Shown piece after piece: positions 62,301 to 64,000 of a stretch of 64,000 nt of DNA. The stretch covers positions 384,157 to 448,156 of the forward strand of contig VZRG01000527.1 of assembly GCA_013397435.1 (NCBI GenBank). The letters are read 5' to 3'. Position numbers and translations under genes: made by a program. Below the pieces are notes generated by a model. The model saw only the letters and a program-made list of their open reading frames with translations. It made no database searches and was not told where the DNA came from. Numbering within the stretch: position 1 is the stretch's first letter; each line of letters begins with the position of its first letter. Source of the DNA: Erythrocercus mccallii (taxonomy: Eukaryota; Chordata; Aves; Passeriformes; Dicruridae).

Positions 62301-64000
62301 ACTCAAAAAATACAGAAAATTACACCATCCTTGGCCACTCTTACATTCTTCTCACAATTTGTGAGTCCAAGACTGCTTTAAATGAAATTTCAGTCAGCAT
62401 TTTCCAAAAAATGTCCTTTTAAGCTTAAATGTTGTTGAGATGCCAACAGTAAAGTGTTTATAGACAATTTTTATAACATTGACCACAATTTTCAAAAAGA
62501 AGCCTGCATTTTCTGATACCTGGGCTGTTACTCCTGGAGAAATTCAGTCCCCAGTGAGATGCTAACTGCTTTGTTAAAAAATAAAAAATCTGAAGACGGA
62601 CATTAAAAAACATATACATTTCAATGTTTCAAATGGATTTGTCCTTCAGTTATTTCTAAAGCAACTTACAGAAAGTAACCTAAAATTCAGCTTTTTAAAT
62701 AGATCTTTTAACACTCTTTAATGGCACAGGTGAAACCAGCCACATTTTAACTTGGTACAAGACATGCTACGAAGCCTGTGGTCTTTTCTCATCATTTATT
62801 AGAATACAAGGAAACAATCTGGAAAAGCAATTTGTTTGCAGAATGATATATGAACAGTTTCATACGTTTATTTTTTAGCAATTGAGCTTATATGATTCTG
62901 CTCCTATCTGATATGGGAGGAGGTTTGCCCAGGGATAGTTATGGGGAAGGTCACTTTTGTTTTAATTTCTGTAGTATCTGGGATTTGGCTAATATTTTCA
63001 CATACATCAAGCACACAACCTCTGCATGAAGCGACAAAGGTGCTGCTTTTAAACCATCTGTGGTTTTTCCATGTGTGCTGCTTTCTAGAGGCTTTGTACA
63101 CACATGATCATGGAGTCAACCGAGTGTCTGAGAATCTCAATACTGTCAAAAACAGAGGAAAACAAGGGCACTTGGCACTTTCCAAGCCTGTCACAGGTTC
63201 CTTAATACTCTCAAGGGAGCATTACCCAAAGTGATGACTGAAAGACCCTCTCAAGCATTTAAAAACTAGAATGAATACCTATTTATTATGAGAAGAGGAT
63301 GAAGTTGAATTTTATCAACCACATTCATTAGTACACTTCATAATTAAACAACAACTAACAGACCAACTTTCCTAATGAAAATTAATTCTCTGTAGCAAAT
63401 CCAAGTCCTCAGGAAAAGAAGAGGTTTACAGCAAAACTCAGTGAAGAAAGTAACTCAAATATAAAGACAGTAAAACAAATTTATTCCATTTAATTCAATG
63501 CTTTCAATAGAAGCTGAGCATGTAAGAAACAAGGATAGTCCACATTTTACTGTAAAGACAGTAGGCCAATTCAAAACTGGTACAAGCCCGTATATTCTGC
63601 TGGTTTTACTCAACTGATAAAAATCTTCATCTGTTGCAAAATTTTATGGGAGTCACAGTCTCCCTAACCCTAAAGATTTAATGTATTCAGGGCAGGTTGC
63701 CTTATTTAGTCACACATACCTTTACCTGTTAGCATACAGAAGTTTATCCTGTGCTTGAAACCACCCAAGCACCTGGTGCATCCACATCATCACCTCACAG
63801 AGAACCTTTTCTATCTCCCGGCAGTGTTTTTCAACAGTCCCCTGGCACGGTGTTCCCACATGTCCTTGCAGCCCTGCCCGCCGGCAGGAGCCGGGAACAC
63901 AGCAGCAAATCCACGGATCCACTCAGAGCGGGTGCACGGCGTTTGGACCTTGCCAAAAGTGCTTTATAGATCGTGCTGTGAGGCTTACGAGTGCCCTGAA

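Larger units (their letters stand above)
61504..64000 (-). other. TPH2: TPH2 intron 1 and/or 5' flank; exon 1 not found
   Basis: No sequence encoding the conserved N-terminus of TPH2 was recognised between exon 2 and the window end. The stretch holds an A/C-rich low-complexity tract at 61698-61756, a CR1 fragment at about 62085-62300 and a GC-richer patch at about 63840-63970. Human intron 1 is, from memory, about 2.5 kb, so exon 1 may lie just past the edge. Confidence 0.7.

Noticed and set aside
63722..63922. 66-codon minus-strand ORF as TPH2 exon 1
   Set aside because: It does not resemble the conserved TPH2 N-terminus, and joining its best donor to exon 2 does not keep frame.

Overview
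This window is vertebrate nuclear DNA, most likely from a bird. The basis is: one gene split into small exons by long AT-rich introns; several 5'-truncated CR1-type LINE fragments, two of them ending in the degenerate ATTCTATGATTCT-like tail typical of avian/reptilian CR1; two probable solo LTRs; and no mammalian SINEs. There is no prokaryotic gene organisation, and nearly all open reading frames of 60-190 codons are chance or transposon-derived.

One protein-coding gene is recognisable: tryptophan hydroxylase 2 (TPH2), the neuronal rate-limiting enzyme of serotonin synthesis. It lies on the minus strand across 13739-61503. I reconstructed ten consecutive coding exons, which correspond to exons 2-11 of the 11-exon vertebrate gene. 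Every junction keeps frame, giving 456 codons plus stop (1371 nt), with no frameshift or nonsense codon. Residue numbers in this annotation count from the first codon of exon 2; adding about 34 gives human TPH2 numbering. Exon 1 (about 35 N-terminal residues in human) was not found and probably lies beyond position 64000. TPH2 is favoured over TPH1 by the long Lys/Gly/Ser-rich linker after exon 1, the regulatory-domain segment EIFVDCDC...EFNELIQLLKFQT and the C-terminus ...KMNRYLGI.

Layout from left to right: 1-13483 is mostly intergenic sequence downstream of TPH2; the 3' UTR extends below 13739, with its end undetermined. Exons 11 and 10 (13739-14146) are separated by a 99-nt intron. Intron 9 (8.0 kb) carries a CR1 copy. 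Exon 9 is at 22177-22272. Intron 8 (19.9 kb) carries a CR1 copy and a probable LTR. Then come exon 8 (42152-42278), intron 7 (5.0 kb), exon 7 (47247-47382), intron 6 (1.7 kb), exon 6 (49112-49308), intron 5 (6.0 kb, with a CR1 copy), exon 5 (55325-55392), intron 4 (2.8 kb) and exons 4 and 3 (58192-58584), separated by a 108-nt GC-AG intron. Intron 2 (2.8 kb) contains a solo LTR, and exon 2 is at 61351-61503. Upstream intron/flank sequence fills the rest, ending in a GC-richer patch near 63840-63970.

The most interesting points concern TPH2 splicing and its intronic transposons: the non-canonical GC donor of intron 3, a perfect 13-bp hairpin 39 nt inside intron 7, a 31-bp direct repeat flanking exons 6-7, and a sense-oriented intronic LTR with its own AATAAA. 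I saw no new multi-gene system here, and I do not claim one.
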